Made by a program: the position numbers and the translations under genes
NCBI GenBank assembly: GCA_036346275.1
Contig: CM070723.1
Span: 6,448,001 to 6,512,000, forward strand
DNA: 64,000 bases
Direction: 5' to 3'
From: Otatea glauca
Taxonomy: Eukaryota; Streptophyta; Magnoliopsida; Poales; Poaceae
In this document: piece after piece, positions 46,544 through 58,173 of the stretch
Numbering within the stretch: the stretch's first letter is position 1
Layout: every line of letters starts with the position of its first letter
Notes under the pieces: generated by a model
What the model saw: the letters and a program-made list of their open reading frames with translations, nothing else
Database searches by the model: none
What the model was told of the DNA's origin: nothing

Positions 46544-47104
46544 GGGTTCAGAACCCGAATTTTTTACTATTCTATTCTGGCGCGTTTTATTTTTTCCGCC
46601 GTTAGCTTTGATTCGACAAAATAGCAAAAATTGACTCCTAAACAGTAAAATCGAGCGAACATGAATCATGGTTTTTATACGATTTTCAACGGATCGAATC
46701 CACAGTTTATTTTTTTTTGTTTATTCGGTTTCCAGCGGACCGGATCTGCAGTAATTTTTTTCAGCGGTTCCAGTCGAAAATTTCCAGCGGACTGGAACCG
46801 TTGGAATCGACCGAATCCAACGGTTCCAGTCGAAAATTTCCAGCGGTTCTAGTCCGCTGGAAATTTTTGACTGTAGCTCGCGGGGGGAAAAATTACTGCG
46901 GATCCAGTCCGCTGGAAACCGAACAAACAAACAAAAATTAAACTGCGGATCCGGTCCGCTGGAAATCATATAAAAAATTCCCGTGATCCATGTCCGCTCG
47001 ATTTTACTGTTTAGGAGCTATTTTTCTATTTTATCGGATCAACGGCTAATCGCGGGAAAAATAGAACACGCCGGGCCAGTAAAAAAACTCTCAGAACACC
47101 GGCT
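46544..47104. mobile_element. Long palindromic (foldback) element, about 560 bp
   Basis: The two halves are imperfect inverted copies across the whole length, centred near 46811 (ggaaccgttgga ... tccaacggttcc). Outer ends GGGTTCAGAACCCG and CCGGTGTTCTGAGAG continue into matching TTTTTTACT words. Inside, short words such as TTTCCAGCGGA/TCCGCTGGAAA repeat several times. Open frames seen across it are by-products of the palindrome. The transcript would fold into a long hairpin. Confidence 0.65.
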
Positions 47105-49542
47105 CTCTCTGTTGCTGTGATCAGCAGGTGTCTCATGCCTGATCAAGATTATTATAGAATATAATGATGCTCCTCAACAAGGAAAATCTTCATCCATTGT
47201 CTAGGGAAACCAGCAATCCATCAGGATTCAGGAGTAGTAACCTTCATCTTCCCATGGAAGTGTAGCTACCGAGCGTTCAGTAAAGTGTTTTCATCTCTTG
47301 TATTGTGAAAACGGGAGCTTGAGAAAAAATATATTAAAAAATCATTTCTTCCCGCGGTAAGAATCAATGTTTGCTCCCAGGATAATCTATACCCCTTTAT
47401 AATACATCTAAGCATTTTTTTCTACGTCCACCCCAAATAATGCACCTCACTAGAGATGACCTAACATTCATGCACCCAGAGAAACGTCCCCAGAAACTTG
47501 CCTCCATCAAAATTAACCTCTCAGATCTTTTCTCAGCTTTACTCACCCACATCCGATGGCTATTGTTTAATGTGTCTAACTCATCCTCGCTACCACAACA
47601 ACAGATCTCCTCCCACCTCCAAAGATCATCTCAAGGAAAAGGAAACAAATATCCTGGAACTAAAGAAAAGGAAACAAACGTTCTAGAAAAGGAAAAGACC
47701 ATATATTACGTGCTGGGAAAAGGAAACCGTAAGACAAGTCACTATACTAATATCACAAATTGTCGCAATCACAATAATCAATACTACGCCCCTAACTTTC
47801 GAAATTTGTCAGCAACGTCAAGGTCCTAGTACCACGCAGAACTTCGCTCATTTTTCTTCCTACCATGTGCAAATGTTTTCAGAACTTGTCCAGCTGAATG
47901 TAAGATACGTCGCATTGAGAAAGCGACCAAGCCTGATCAAGCCTACGCCCATCTCCCTTTTCGCTGGGCCGAACACAGCGAAACTGACCGGGCCGGCCAT
48001 GAAAACAGAACTGTACGCACGCTGCAAAGTGAATAAAAGGCGAGACAGTTTGCTGGATGGATGCACCAGAAAGGAAGGCCCCAGCTTGGTGCAGTGTTTA
48101 GGCATTCGTGAAGCAAACATGGTCCGGTGCAACTACTGAACAGGCGCTTGATTTGATACGTGATTGCGCTGCCAAGGCTCGTAAACCTGCCGTTTGTTAT
48201 TATATGAAGGCTTAAACCCGACCTACCAGTTGTTAGCACTTACCACTTAGCACATCAAGCGGCCTTCTCCTGCCTGCTAAACGGCACCGGGCAAAAGATC
48301 ACACAGTTTGGCGCTTCAACAGCCGAGTGGTCGATGCACAGTGGCACAGAGATCTTCTCTTCTAACCATGGCCTGCACATTGTGCTACAATATTACGATT
48401 GCTCTCTCACTTGTCAATGGCGAATCATACTGTCCTTGATGGTAAAAGGAGAAACCGGCAAGGCATGAATGAAGCATCTACTTTTTAAACGACCGTCCAG
48501 ATGCAGCGGGCATCGTCACCTCTCATTGTTCTCATCTTATCGTCTCACCGATCACTGGTGTGCAAAACGTGGTGCCAAGTGGCTATATGTGCAGCTTGGT
48601 CCTAACTCCTACAAGTCCTGATTACTCGGCAAAGACGTCAGGTCAAGGGGCTTTGTATACCAAATCTTTCTGGCCGACCAGACACGTTGGCTCGAGCGCC
48701 TGGTCCCGTGGATGTCGCCATGTCGGCTGCACAATGTACTTTAAAGACTTCCCAGTGCCGAACTCATGTAATCATGTTGGCCTCAAACTGCAGCTACTAT
48801 GGATGATAATTAAGGTGTTTTTATATATATATATATTTTTTTACAGTTATATAAATATTAAAATATAAATGCAAGATAAATAATGATTACTTACCCTTGT
48901 CCTAAAGATTTTTCTTTGGAACCATCTTAAAACTCGTAGTCCACGTGTAATGTGGTCATCTGATTCCTGAAAATCAACAAAAATAACTCAGAATCGAACT
49001 TTGGAGTTTCAAGATGACACACTGCTTGGACTATCCTGGATTTCGCCCGTACTCAGGATCCCAGACCCACATGCTGAATCTTAAGAACATAGTGAAAAAA
49101 CTCACTCAGTGTCCTACCAGTCGGCCTCAACCGGCGGATCACAAACTAGTGCTTCTTTTGTTTTGTTTAGGAGGAGTCTCGTCCAAATAAAATGCCTTGA
49201 GGCAGTCAGCCGGTCAAAGGTGTGTGATTGGGTATTTTTCTTCAAACAATCTATATATAAATGGAAATTTTAGTTTGTGAATGTTCCTTCGAGAGAAGAA
49301 TAGTCTGCACCACTTATCTTAAGGCATACTTCAGATGATCTGACGGGGTCTGATTTCTCCTACATGCACGAGGACACGCATACCAAGTCAAAACAAGAGT
49401 TTAGAACTCACATGGCACAAACAACTATACACTTCAATACGTGTACATCTAAAAGATAATCTTTTCCGGACAACAGGTATTACCGTGCTTTATTACACAC
49501 TCCTAGAGTCCTAGTGCAGAAACAACAAATCCATATGTAGTG
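47105..49542. other. Gene-poor region left of copia family A copy 2
   Basis: No gene recognised. A 129-residue open frame on plus at 47440-47829 is low-complexity and unsupported. A block at about 49110-49225 is similar to 57520-57645 on the other side of the retrotransposon. Confidence 0.3.
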
Positions 49543-49547
49543 CTCTC

Positions 49548-49767
49548 TGTTGGGAAATCACGTGGTTCAATAAAAAGTCCACGATAGTCCCTTAGCCGAA
49601 ACCCTAGGTGAGCGCTATATAAGGAGGAGGGGTCCCCCCTATGTACAAGCAATCAGAAATCAATAAAGAATTCTGTCATCGCTCCCCATATACCTGTGTC
49701 TCTCTCTGTTCTCCAATTTAGATCTGTTCGGGAACCCCGGACTATTCGATAGCGAGGTTCCTTAACA
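49548..49767 (+). repeat. 5' LTR, copia family A copy 2
   Basis: TGTTGGG ... CCTTAACA. It contains a TATA box TATATAA at 49616-49622 and AATAAA at 49662-49667, so it can supply promoter and polyadenylation signals. Directly after it comes CGTTATCAGCACGAAG, in the place of the primer-binding site; I could not match it with confidence to a tRNA. Confidence 0.95.
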
Positions 49768-49959
49768 CGTTATCAGCACGAAGCTCTACCGGAGTTCAGA
49801 ATTGAAAGGTGAGAAAGGTGGGTTTTGGCGATTGAATCTAATCGCTGTTGTTTTCTATGCATGCATCTAACCTACGCATCTAGTACTGTCCGTCACGTGG
49901 CAAGAAGCTACACGACATGAAGCTACAGTACAAGAATCTAATGTTCATCAGAAAAAAAA

Positions 49960-50640
49960 CAAGCCGCCTCGGCAGGCGCGCACGAAGCCGCCGGCCGTCG
50001 CATCGGCAGGCGTGCACGAAGCCGCCGGTCGTCACCTCGGCGTTCTGTCTCGCAGTTGCCGCGATCGCCCGCCGCCGCTCGTCGGCGCTTCCGTCGGTGC
50101 CTCTCGCCGCCGCGCTGGCCCCGACGCAAGACGCAAGAAATCGCTTGAAGCCCGCCGCCACCACCGCGACGGTTCCGCGCGACGCTATCCGGCCCGGCTC
50201 GCGATAACTTGGCGCCCGCGCCGCCCCGGCGGCCCCGCCCGCTGCGCCGCCGCAAGGCTCAGCCAAGACGCCCGCCGACGGCCTTCAAGACGCAACCCGC
50301 CGTCGCGCCGCCGCCCGGCGAGCTCGCCACGCCCGGCCAGCGCGGCAAGCACGCCGCCGAAGCCAAGCGCCACTCGCCTCTCTGCCGCAGTATCTTGACC
50401 ATGCCTCGCGATCGCCGCCATGCGCGCGCCGGCCTCGTCGCCGCGCTCGACCCTCGCGCGCGCGCATAGCCGCCGCCACTCAGCCGTGTTTTCCAAAGAC
50501 CGTAGCGCCGGCCCGAAGCCTCCGACGCGGCCGTCTTGTCCGGCCGCCGCGCCCGACGGCGAGCCGCACGGAAGCGAGAACGGCGGGTGGCGCGGCGTGG
50601 GCCGCGGCGGTCGGCGCGGCGGCGAAGGTGGCGGCGCATA
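49960..50640 (+). other. GC-rich block in the copia A leader
   Basis: About 680 bp of very GC-rich, CpG-rich sequence lies between the LTR and gag, with AT-rich sequence on both sides. It begins with a tandem duplication of 34 bp (49970-50003 and 50004-50037). Overlapping open frames occur on both strands because stop codons are rare at this composition; none is recognised. Origin unknown: family-specific leader or captured host sequence. Confidence 0.7.
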
Positions 50641-51003
50641 GATATGCATGCAAGCGCGCGTGGGAAGGCGGCGTGGGCGTGGGGAAACCCTAATGCATTG
50701 CGCGCTTATGGGCCCGGGCAAGGCCCATATACCCGATCGGCCAGAGAAAAAAAAGGAAAAGAAAAGAAAAGGAAGAAAAAAAGGCAGAAAAATTTGGAAA
50801 ATTGCCAGAAAATCCAGAAGATTAATTTGGCTCTGTTTTTAATTTTTCTAGCTGTTTTTTTTAATATTCTTTATGAATTTTGAATTCATTGCTTTATTTT
50901 GTATACTGCAATGCATGACAATTTATTTTTCTGCACTTTATGCTTTTTGCAACCATTTTCTATTAGATTACACGCAGTAATCTAATGTCAGGATTTTGAA
51001 ATC

Positions 51004-52050
51004 ATGCAGATGTTCGGCATCGTGAATCGTGAGTTTGAAGAACTGGCCCGCACGATCAGAACTACCTCACTTGGGCATCGGACGTGAAGATTGTTCTTGG
51101 GGGCAAGAAGCTCCGCGCCGCGATTGGTCTAGGGTCCTCGCAGGACACGAAACCTACCGCCGAGCAGAACGATCAAGCCCTGCATTTTCTCAGGCACCAC
51201 CTCTCAGCCACTTTGAAGAACGAATACATGGCTGAGGAGAGTGCACATGAGCTTTGGATCGCACTTGAAGCGGTTGAAAAGCTCAAGTACACCATCTTGC
51301 CCCAAGCACGCAAGATTGGGTACGCTGAGATTTGCGACTTTAAAGCGATGGCGAGTACAATTACGCCTTGCATGAAATTTGTACCAATCTCTCCCTATGT
51401 GGCAAGAAGATCATTGATGAGGAGAAGATTGAGAAAACTCTCTCCACCTTCCAAACAAATGCTATCCAGAGTGCACGCAGCTATCGTCAAGACGCATACA
51501 AGGAGTATAGCGAACTGATTGATGTAATGCAAGTTGCGGAATCGCAAGACGATGTTCTACGCAAGAACTATGTCTCGCAGCCACCTGGACGAGGCACTGG
51601 CATAGAAGTCAATGCCAATAGCTACAAGGTGAGAAAGCCCATTAATAGAAAGAAGGGCAAGTAGGGTGAAAAAGAGAGGACTCAGGCCAAAGGAAAGTCC
51701 AAAGCCCCAGTGAAGAAGGATGACAAAGAAAAGACACACGCCAAGCCGTATGGACAGTAGAACCAAACGTGCTTCAAGTGTGGTACTTGGGGATACTGGT
51801 CGAAGATATGTCGGGAATCCAAGGAAGTGATCAACGCATATCAGGCTAAGAGGAAGGCAAAAGAAAACGACCCTGCAGAGGCGCACTTCGTCAACATCGG
51901 TGATGATGATGCCATGGATGAAAAAACCCACTTGTCTCATCCTCACAGAATAGCCTGGACATCGACGCTGCAGCCAATATTATGGCAAATGAAGAGAAAA
52001 CTTCTGTCGATGACATAGAAGCAGAAATTAATGCATATTTTACAGATTCT
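51004..52050 (+). pseudogene. Copia family A gag remnant, copy 2
   Basis: An ATG at 51004 opens a frame that soon shifts; the gag body continues from about 51084 (KIVLGGKKLRAAIG, LRHHLSATLKNEYMAEES) and again at about 51368-51664. The zinc knuckle at 51770-51811 reads CFKCGTWGYWSKIC, so the histidine of CCHC is a tyrosine (TAC for CAC). Premature TAG codons lie at 51662 and about 51758. The end of gag is open from about 51934 to 52050 and runs straight into the intron-like spacer. Gag would form the particle shell. Confidence 0.8.
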
Positions 52051-52245
52051 GTTTAATGCATATATTTTTTTAGATGATGGTTGTTAGCATTTTCTTGTGA
52101 ATAATAAATTGTAAGCTCTAGAAGAGCATACTTCTCTCATGAATAAATATGCAATTTATTCTTTATTCCAATATTCTTCAATTTTGCAAGCAATATTTGG
52201 ATTATTTTGCCTCTATCTGATTAGAATTATATTTCTTTTATCTAG
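52051..52245 (+). other. Intron-like gag/pol spacer, copy 2
   Basis: A 195-nt, strongly AT-rich spacer starts GT and ends TTTCTTTTATCTAG. A CTGAT, fitting the plant branch-point pattern CTRAY, has its A about 25 nt before the AG. In the gag frame the codon after the donor position is GTT followed by TAA, so unspliced RNA ends gag there. Removing the 195 nt (65 codons) keeps the frame and leads straight into the protease with its DSG at 52285-52293. Two AATAAA-like motifs inside (near 52104 and 52141) could also end a transcript early. Confidence 0.65.
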
Positions 52246-55200
52246 AAATCGTGTAGCGCCCAAATAGAAGAGATATGCATTGTTGATAGTGGCACAACAA
52301 ATACCATCTTAAGAGAGTCTAAATACTTCCAATGATCACGAAGAACGCTAAAAGATTACTACGATCGCAGAAGCGACTCATATGTAATCGGCTCAGAAGA
52401 GCCACTATTATATTGCCTATGGGTACAACTTTGGTAATCGAAGAAGCCCTTTTGTACCTCGAATCAACGCGCACTCTCTTAAGCTTTAAAGACATCCGCG
52501 CCAATGGTTTTCACGTAAAACCAATGAAGAAAATGGCAAAGAATACTTGTGCATTGTGAAGCACGCGGTATGTGGAAAAATGGTATTAGAAAAATGTCCT
52601 CATATGAATCGGGTTGTACCGCATGAATATTCATGCACCAAGTGTATACTTCCTTGAAGACTGCTTTTAGAAGCTCGAGTTATTTTCTTTATGGCATGGT
52701 AGATTAGGCCATCCTGGTCTTAGAATGATGAGAAATATAGTGAACAACTCACAAGGTCATGGCATTAATGTTAAAAATTTCCCGAATCATGAAGATTTCG
52801 TGTGCCCTGCATGTGCCACTGAGAAATTAATAACTAGACCCTCTGTCATGAAAATGCAAAGTGAAATTCCTGCATTCCTGGAACGCATCCAGGGGATATT
52901 TGTGGACCGATTCAGCCCCTGTCAGGGCCGTTTCGATACTTTATGGTGCTCATCGATGCTTCCTTGAAATGGTCGCATGTATGCTTATTGTCAACAAGAA
53001 ACCATGCTTTTGCAAAGCTGATCTCGCAGATCATAAGAATTAAGAATGCTTTCCCTGATCATCGTGTGAAGTCCATTAGAATGGACAACACCGGAGAATT
53101 TACTTCAAAGGCATTTGATGATTATTGCACTGCAACAGGGATAGCAGTTGAGCACTCCGTACCGCACGTCCATACGCAGAATGGGCTAGCTAAAGCACTA
53201 ATAAAGAGGATTAAGTTCATTGCCAGACCACTTTTACAGAGTTGTAACTTGCCCAACACTTGTTGGGGACACGCAGTCCTGCACGCAGCAGCTCTCATCA
53301 ACTTTAGACCTTCGGCCTAAAACATCCATCTCTTATGCAACTTGTGCACGGGAACATCCCGAAGATCTCCCATCTCAGGAAATTTGGGTGTATGGTATAT
53401 GTACCTATACCACCCCCTCAGCGGACTGCAATGGGCCCTCTCCGCAAGTCTGGGATATACGTTGGTTATGAGAGTGCATCCATAATCAGGTATCTGGAAC
53501 CCATGACTGGAGACTTGCATACAGCCCGATTCGCTGATTGCATCTTTGACGAGGACCGTTTCCCATCATTAGGGGGAGGAAATCAACCTTTGGATGAAAA
53601 ATGCCGAGAAATCATATGGCATTCCACTGGGATCCCCGCACATGACCCCCGCACTAATGAAGCAAATCAAGAAGTCCAGAAGATAATTGATTTGCAGAAT
53701 TTAGCAAATGAGCTGCCTGATCATTTTTGTGATCTGAAGGGCGTGGTTAAGTCGCATGTACCCGCAAAAAATACACCAGAAAGGGTGAAAATACCAAAGA
53801 AAATAGAAGGTACCCCTCATCCTGTTCAGAGGCCTCAAAGAAAAAGAACAGAAAATCCGGCTCCTCAAACCCAAAGTACCCGGAGACGTCTGGAGAAAAC
53901 TGGGCGAGAGGACTTACCACAACCAATCACGAAAATACCCCAAGGAAAGAAGGGGAGCCAGTTGAGACCTGGCACTAGAAAGAAGCCAACAGGAAAGGCA
54001 ATCCCAGATTTGAATCTTCCACTGCATGAAGCAGCCGAAAATAATGTGTGCGCACACATAGGCGATGAAAAGCTAAAGGAACTTGCTCCTGCGATAGGGA
54101 AAAGCAGAGAAGAGCAAGTAGAAGTGCATGAAGCACCCCATGAAGAAATGGCCATAAACTTTGTAATAACAGGGGAATCCCTGAATAGAGCAACAGCCAA
54201 CGTTGATGCATACTTCGCAAAGAAGATTGCCTCGATCATTGATCATGATCCCGAGCCTGCATCTCTAGCAGAGTGCAAGAAAAGGCTAGACTGGGAAGAA
54301 TGGAAGAAGGCAATCATCGCAGAGTTAGTCTCTGAACAAGAGAGAGGTGTTTGGGCCGTATGCCGCACACCTCCCTATATAAACCCCGTGAGGTCATAAA
54401 TGGGTCTTTGTTCGAAGAGGAATGAAAACAACGGTTGTAAGGTACAAGGCAAGGCTTGTAGCTCAAGGTTTCACTCAACGTCCCGGAGTTGATTATGAAG
54501 AAACCTATTCTCCGGTCATGGGAGGAATTACTTTTAGATATTTGATCTCAATGGCGGTCAACTTGAAGTTGAGAATGAAGCTAATGGATGTTGTCACAAA
54601 GATATTTAGTATGGAAACTTGGATTCGGAGATATACATGAAAGTACCTAAGGAATTCCTATCCCAACCAAGACGGAGCAAATAGAAACCTGCATGCAGTG
54701 TGAAATTGGAGAAATCACCGTATGGGTCAAGCGGGAAGAATGTGGTACAATCGCTGAGTGACTTTCTCTGCAAGAAAGGCTACACAAACAAATGAAGATT
54801 GTCCATGTATGTTTATACAATGATCCCGAATGGATTCTCAGATAATCTCCGTCTATGTAGATGACTTGAACATCATTGGGACGGATGAAGAAATTGAAGA
54901 AGCATGCTCATACTTGAAGTCTGAGTTTGAAATGAAGGATTTGGGTAAAACCAAGTTTTGTTTAGGCTTGCAGCTTGAACATGTCCAAAGAGGAATCTTG
55001 GTACACCAATCCACCTACACACAGAAAGTGTTGGAAAGGTTTGGATTTGAAAAGGCATATCCTGCGAAGACTCCAATGGTCGGAAGGTCACTCCAAGCCG
55101 ACCTAGACCCGTACAGACCTAGAGAAGAGGGGGAGGAAGTCCTGGGAGCAGAATTCCCATATCTGAGTGTAGTTAGAGCGCTCATGTACCTTGCGAATAG

Positions 55201-55880
55201 CACCAGGCCGGACATTGCGTTCGCTGTGAATTTGCTAGCCCGGTACAGTGCAGAACCCACCAAAAGGCATTGGAAAGGGATCAAGGATATCTTCCGTTAC
55301 CTCGAAGGAAGCAAAGATCTTGGTTTGTTTTTCAGAAGAAACAATGAATTGAATTTGGTTGGCTACGCCGATGTTTGGTACTTATCGACCGCATACCGGC
55401 AAGTCCCAAACCGCTATGTTTTCCTATGTGGAGGAACAACAATTTCTTGGAAGTCGCCTAAGCGGACTCGCCTCGACGTCGACAAACCACTCGGAAATCA
55501 TCGCTTTGTATGAAGCATCTCGTGAATGTGGATGGCTCAAGAATGGTTCACCACATCCGTAAGTCATGTGGCTTGAACATTGAGCAAACTCCCACGATGA
55601 TCTATGAAGATAATGCGACTTGTGTTGCCCAAGCACAGATGGGTTATATGAAGAGCAATCTCACGAAGCATATCAACCCCAAGTTCTTCTATGCTCACGA
55701 ATTGCATAAGATGAACGAGATCAAGATATTGCATACTAAGTCATGTGAAAATCTTGCAGATTTGTTCACTAAATCACTTCCAGCATCTACCTTTGAAAGG
55801 TGCATTAAAGGAATTGGAATGATGAGACTTAGAGAAGTGCAGATTTCAGGGGGAGATATTTCACATACTCCCACATGAAT
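52246..55880 (+). pseudogene. Copia family A pol remnant, copy 2
   Basis: Protease DSG at 52285-52293. Integrase zinc region about 52580-52830; core about 52910-53320, with DNTGEF present, but the final catalytic glutamate is lysine (AAA at 53192-53194; copy 1 has GAA). A long linker frame runs 53335-54399. RT starts near 54422 (RYKARLVAQGFTQRPGVDYEET), loses frame around 54600, and resumes with YVDD at 54854-54865 through about 55500. RNase H covers 55510-55878 (YEDNATCVAQAQ, LADLFTKSLP). Many lesions sit at CTG/CAG-like sites and several are shared with copy 1. Confidence 0.88.
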
Positions 55881-56106
55881 CTCGAACATGAATTATGAAT
55901 ACCCAACATGAATCTCGAAGATTAGCAATTGAAGTTGGGTGAATTGTACTCTTTTTCCTCAGCAAGTTTTTCATGAAGTTTTCTTGCATAAGGTTTTAAC
56001 GAGGCAATTCGTGCAACATAGTAAGCGTATGCTATGTACTCTTTCTCCAAGTATTTTTCCCACTGGGTTTTCCTGGAGTTTTAATGAGGCATATGCATCT
56101 CGCGGC

Positions 56107-56124
56107 AAAGGGCCCAAGGGGGAG
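56107..56124 (+). other. Polypurine tract of copia family A copy 2
   Basis: AAGGGCCCAAGGGGGAG immediately before the 3' LTR, the expected primer site for plus-strand DNA synthesis. The same tract precedes the LTR of copy 1. Confidence 0.8.
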
Positions 56125-56345
56125 TGTTGGGAAACCACGTGGCCCAATGAAATGCCCACGATAGTCCCTTAGCCGAAACCCTAGGTGAGCGCTATATAAG
56201 GAGGAGGGGGTCCCCCCTATGTACAAGCAATCAGAAATCAATAAAGAATTATGTCGTCGCTCCCCATATACCTGTGTCTCTCTCTGTTCTCCAATTTAGA
56301 TCTGTTCGGGAACCCCGGACTATTCGATAGCGAGGTTCCTTAACA
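56125..56345 (+). repeat. 3' LTR, copia family A copy 2
   Basis: TGTTGGG ... CCTTAACA, 221 bp, followed by the target duplication ctctc. AATAAA at 56240-56245. Confidence 0.95.
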
Positions 56346-56350
56346 CTCTC

Positions 56351-58173
56351 TATGTCATTTAGAAATGATCTTAGATACAACCCCTTATTGCAAAGTACCT
56401 AAAAATAGGCCCAAACAACAAAAAATAGATCTTATCCTCTCATCCCTAGGTAACTCCCCAACCGACTGCTATTGCCACCAACCCATAGCCATATGTGCTC
56501 TCTCCGCCAGCCATTGCCGACTCCTCTTCCTGTCGGCCAACACCGCCCCCACCGTTCCTCTCCCCGCCGACCACCTCCAACCCGCCTTCCCTCTACCTGC
56601 TAAAAAAACTGTCCTATCTCTCTTCTCCCCTCCTATGCCTCTGCCCTATCTCCTCTCCTGTCTGGCACCGTCGTCCTAACTCCACTCCCCTATGACACCG
56701 CCGCCTCATCTCCCGTCTCCTGATCGGTGTAGCTGCCCTATCTCCCATGTTCCCCTCTGACATCGTCGCCCCATCTCCTTTCTCCCCTTTGAGCTAGATC
56801 TACTGTGAGATCGCAAGTAGTGTGATGAGTTGGCTGATAGCACCGACACGATGCTGTAGCGAGAGCATGACCCATCGGTGGTGCGGTGGCAAGATCGCGG
56901 GCAATGTGGCAGCTCGGTGAGAACACGAAGGCCTAGCGAACAACGACAACGAGAGCGTGAGTACTACAGTGGCCCCGCGCGCGGCGGTGCAGTGAAAGCA
57001 CGGTGGCCCAACACGACACGTGTGGTCATCTTGGTGAGGTGGCGCAGTCATCCCAATGCCCAAGGTGTGGGCTCAACAAAAGCAAATTTTAGATACAACT
57101 TTCTCTGCAGTGATGAGTTTTGTTGTATGTTAGTGTTATGATCCTTATGAGAGACATGTATCTCATGCAAGATATAGCTTTCTCCTCTCTCTTCTTTTAA
57201 CTCTTATTCACATCGGACAGTGGGAGTGCCCTTAAAGCAAATAGGACACAGGGCACAACTAGGACACTAGTAGTAACAGAGGATCATCTGTTTCTTTACC
57301 ATTTATGGTTTTGAGACATAACTTTTTAAAACTTTGTATTAAGATATACCGATAAGATTATAATATTACAAAATTAATTTTACTGACAGTAGTAATATAG
57401 TTAATTTAGATAATTTTAAATATATTAGTCAAGGTTTTACGGTACGGATTTTAGGACGTCAATTATCAGAAAAGAAGAGAGTAGTACTACTCACTTTATT
57501 GAATATAAAAAAAAACTCAGTGCCCTACCAAATTACCAATCAGCCGCAACCGGCTGACCACAAGTGCCCTCTTGTTTAAAAGCGTACGCAGAAGCAACAG
57601 GGAAGAAAGCCACTTTGAAGCCGTCAGCCGGCCGGTCAAAGGCAGTAATCCACGGAGGAGCACTAGCGAGCGCGCGGCCTTCAGCATGATGGGCGCGTGG
57701 CACAACATTTCCGCCCTTTAGCCGACTTGAATACTAGGAAACCGAACGATTCCGGTCCAAAATAACGACGGAATCATGGTTCCCGCTGCGCACGGGACCG
57801 GTCCGTACCCCGCCCGCGCGCGGACGTCGCTGTCCCCGCTCGTGCGCGCAACGCCGGGCACATTCCCCCGCGTCGCTGCCGAAATCCGGGCGCCGGATAA
57901 GGCTCGCGACCCAGACGGTTCGGCCCCGTGCAACCGCCGAGTCAGCTGCTGATTCCGAGGAGTTGTATTGTCCCTCTATTTTGGTTTGGTTAGGTTCAGA
58001 GCATTCAATACGGAGTCTTGATTGTAATCTAGAATCCGTATAAGAAAAACTATAATAGATGAATACTACGTGATATAAGTAGATCAACTATTTTCTCTCG
58101 TTATGGATTTATCGGTTCTCCTGTACAATAAAGCGCTATATTTATAACCAAAACCCCTTTTTAAAATTCGTCC
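56351..58173. other. Intergenic region between copia A and copia B
   Basis: A CT-rich stretch at 56440-56800 and a GC-rich stretch at 57720-57950 have only unsupported short frames. Sequence at 57520-57645 resembles 49110-49225. Wording at about 57300-57420 resembles a degenerate Stowaway MITE. No gene recognised. Confidence 0.3.

Larger units (their letters stand above)
49548..56345 (+). mobile_element. Complete Ty1/copia element, family A, copy 2
   Basis: A full-length 6798-bp element bounded by a perfect 5-bp duplication, ctctc at 49543-49547 and 56346-56350. LTRs are 49548-49767 (220 bp) and 56125-56345 (221 bp), and differ at about eight bases and one indel (about 96% identity). At the commonly used grass rate of 1.3e-8 per site per year that suggests roughly 1.4 million years, an estimate to treat loosely. 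Order: LTR, leader with a GC-rich block, gag, intron-like spacer, protease, integrase, RT, RNase H, polypurine tract, LTR. Coding frames are broken in many places. Confidence 0.96.

Noticed and set aside
46661..46969. Overlapping frames with repeated FPADWNR/FPADRI-type peptides
   Set aside because: They arise from reiterated TTTCCAGCGGA words in a palindrome and exist on both strands.
47440..47829. 129-residue plus-strand frame
   Set aside because: Low-complexity, lysine- and asparagine-rich, with no domain and no splice or promoter support.
50012..50721. Long open frames on both strands in the GC-rich copia leader
   Set aside because: They overlap in several frames at once and are explained by the scarcity of stop codons at this composition; no family is recognised and no start context stands out.
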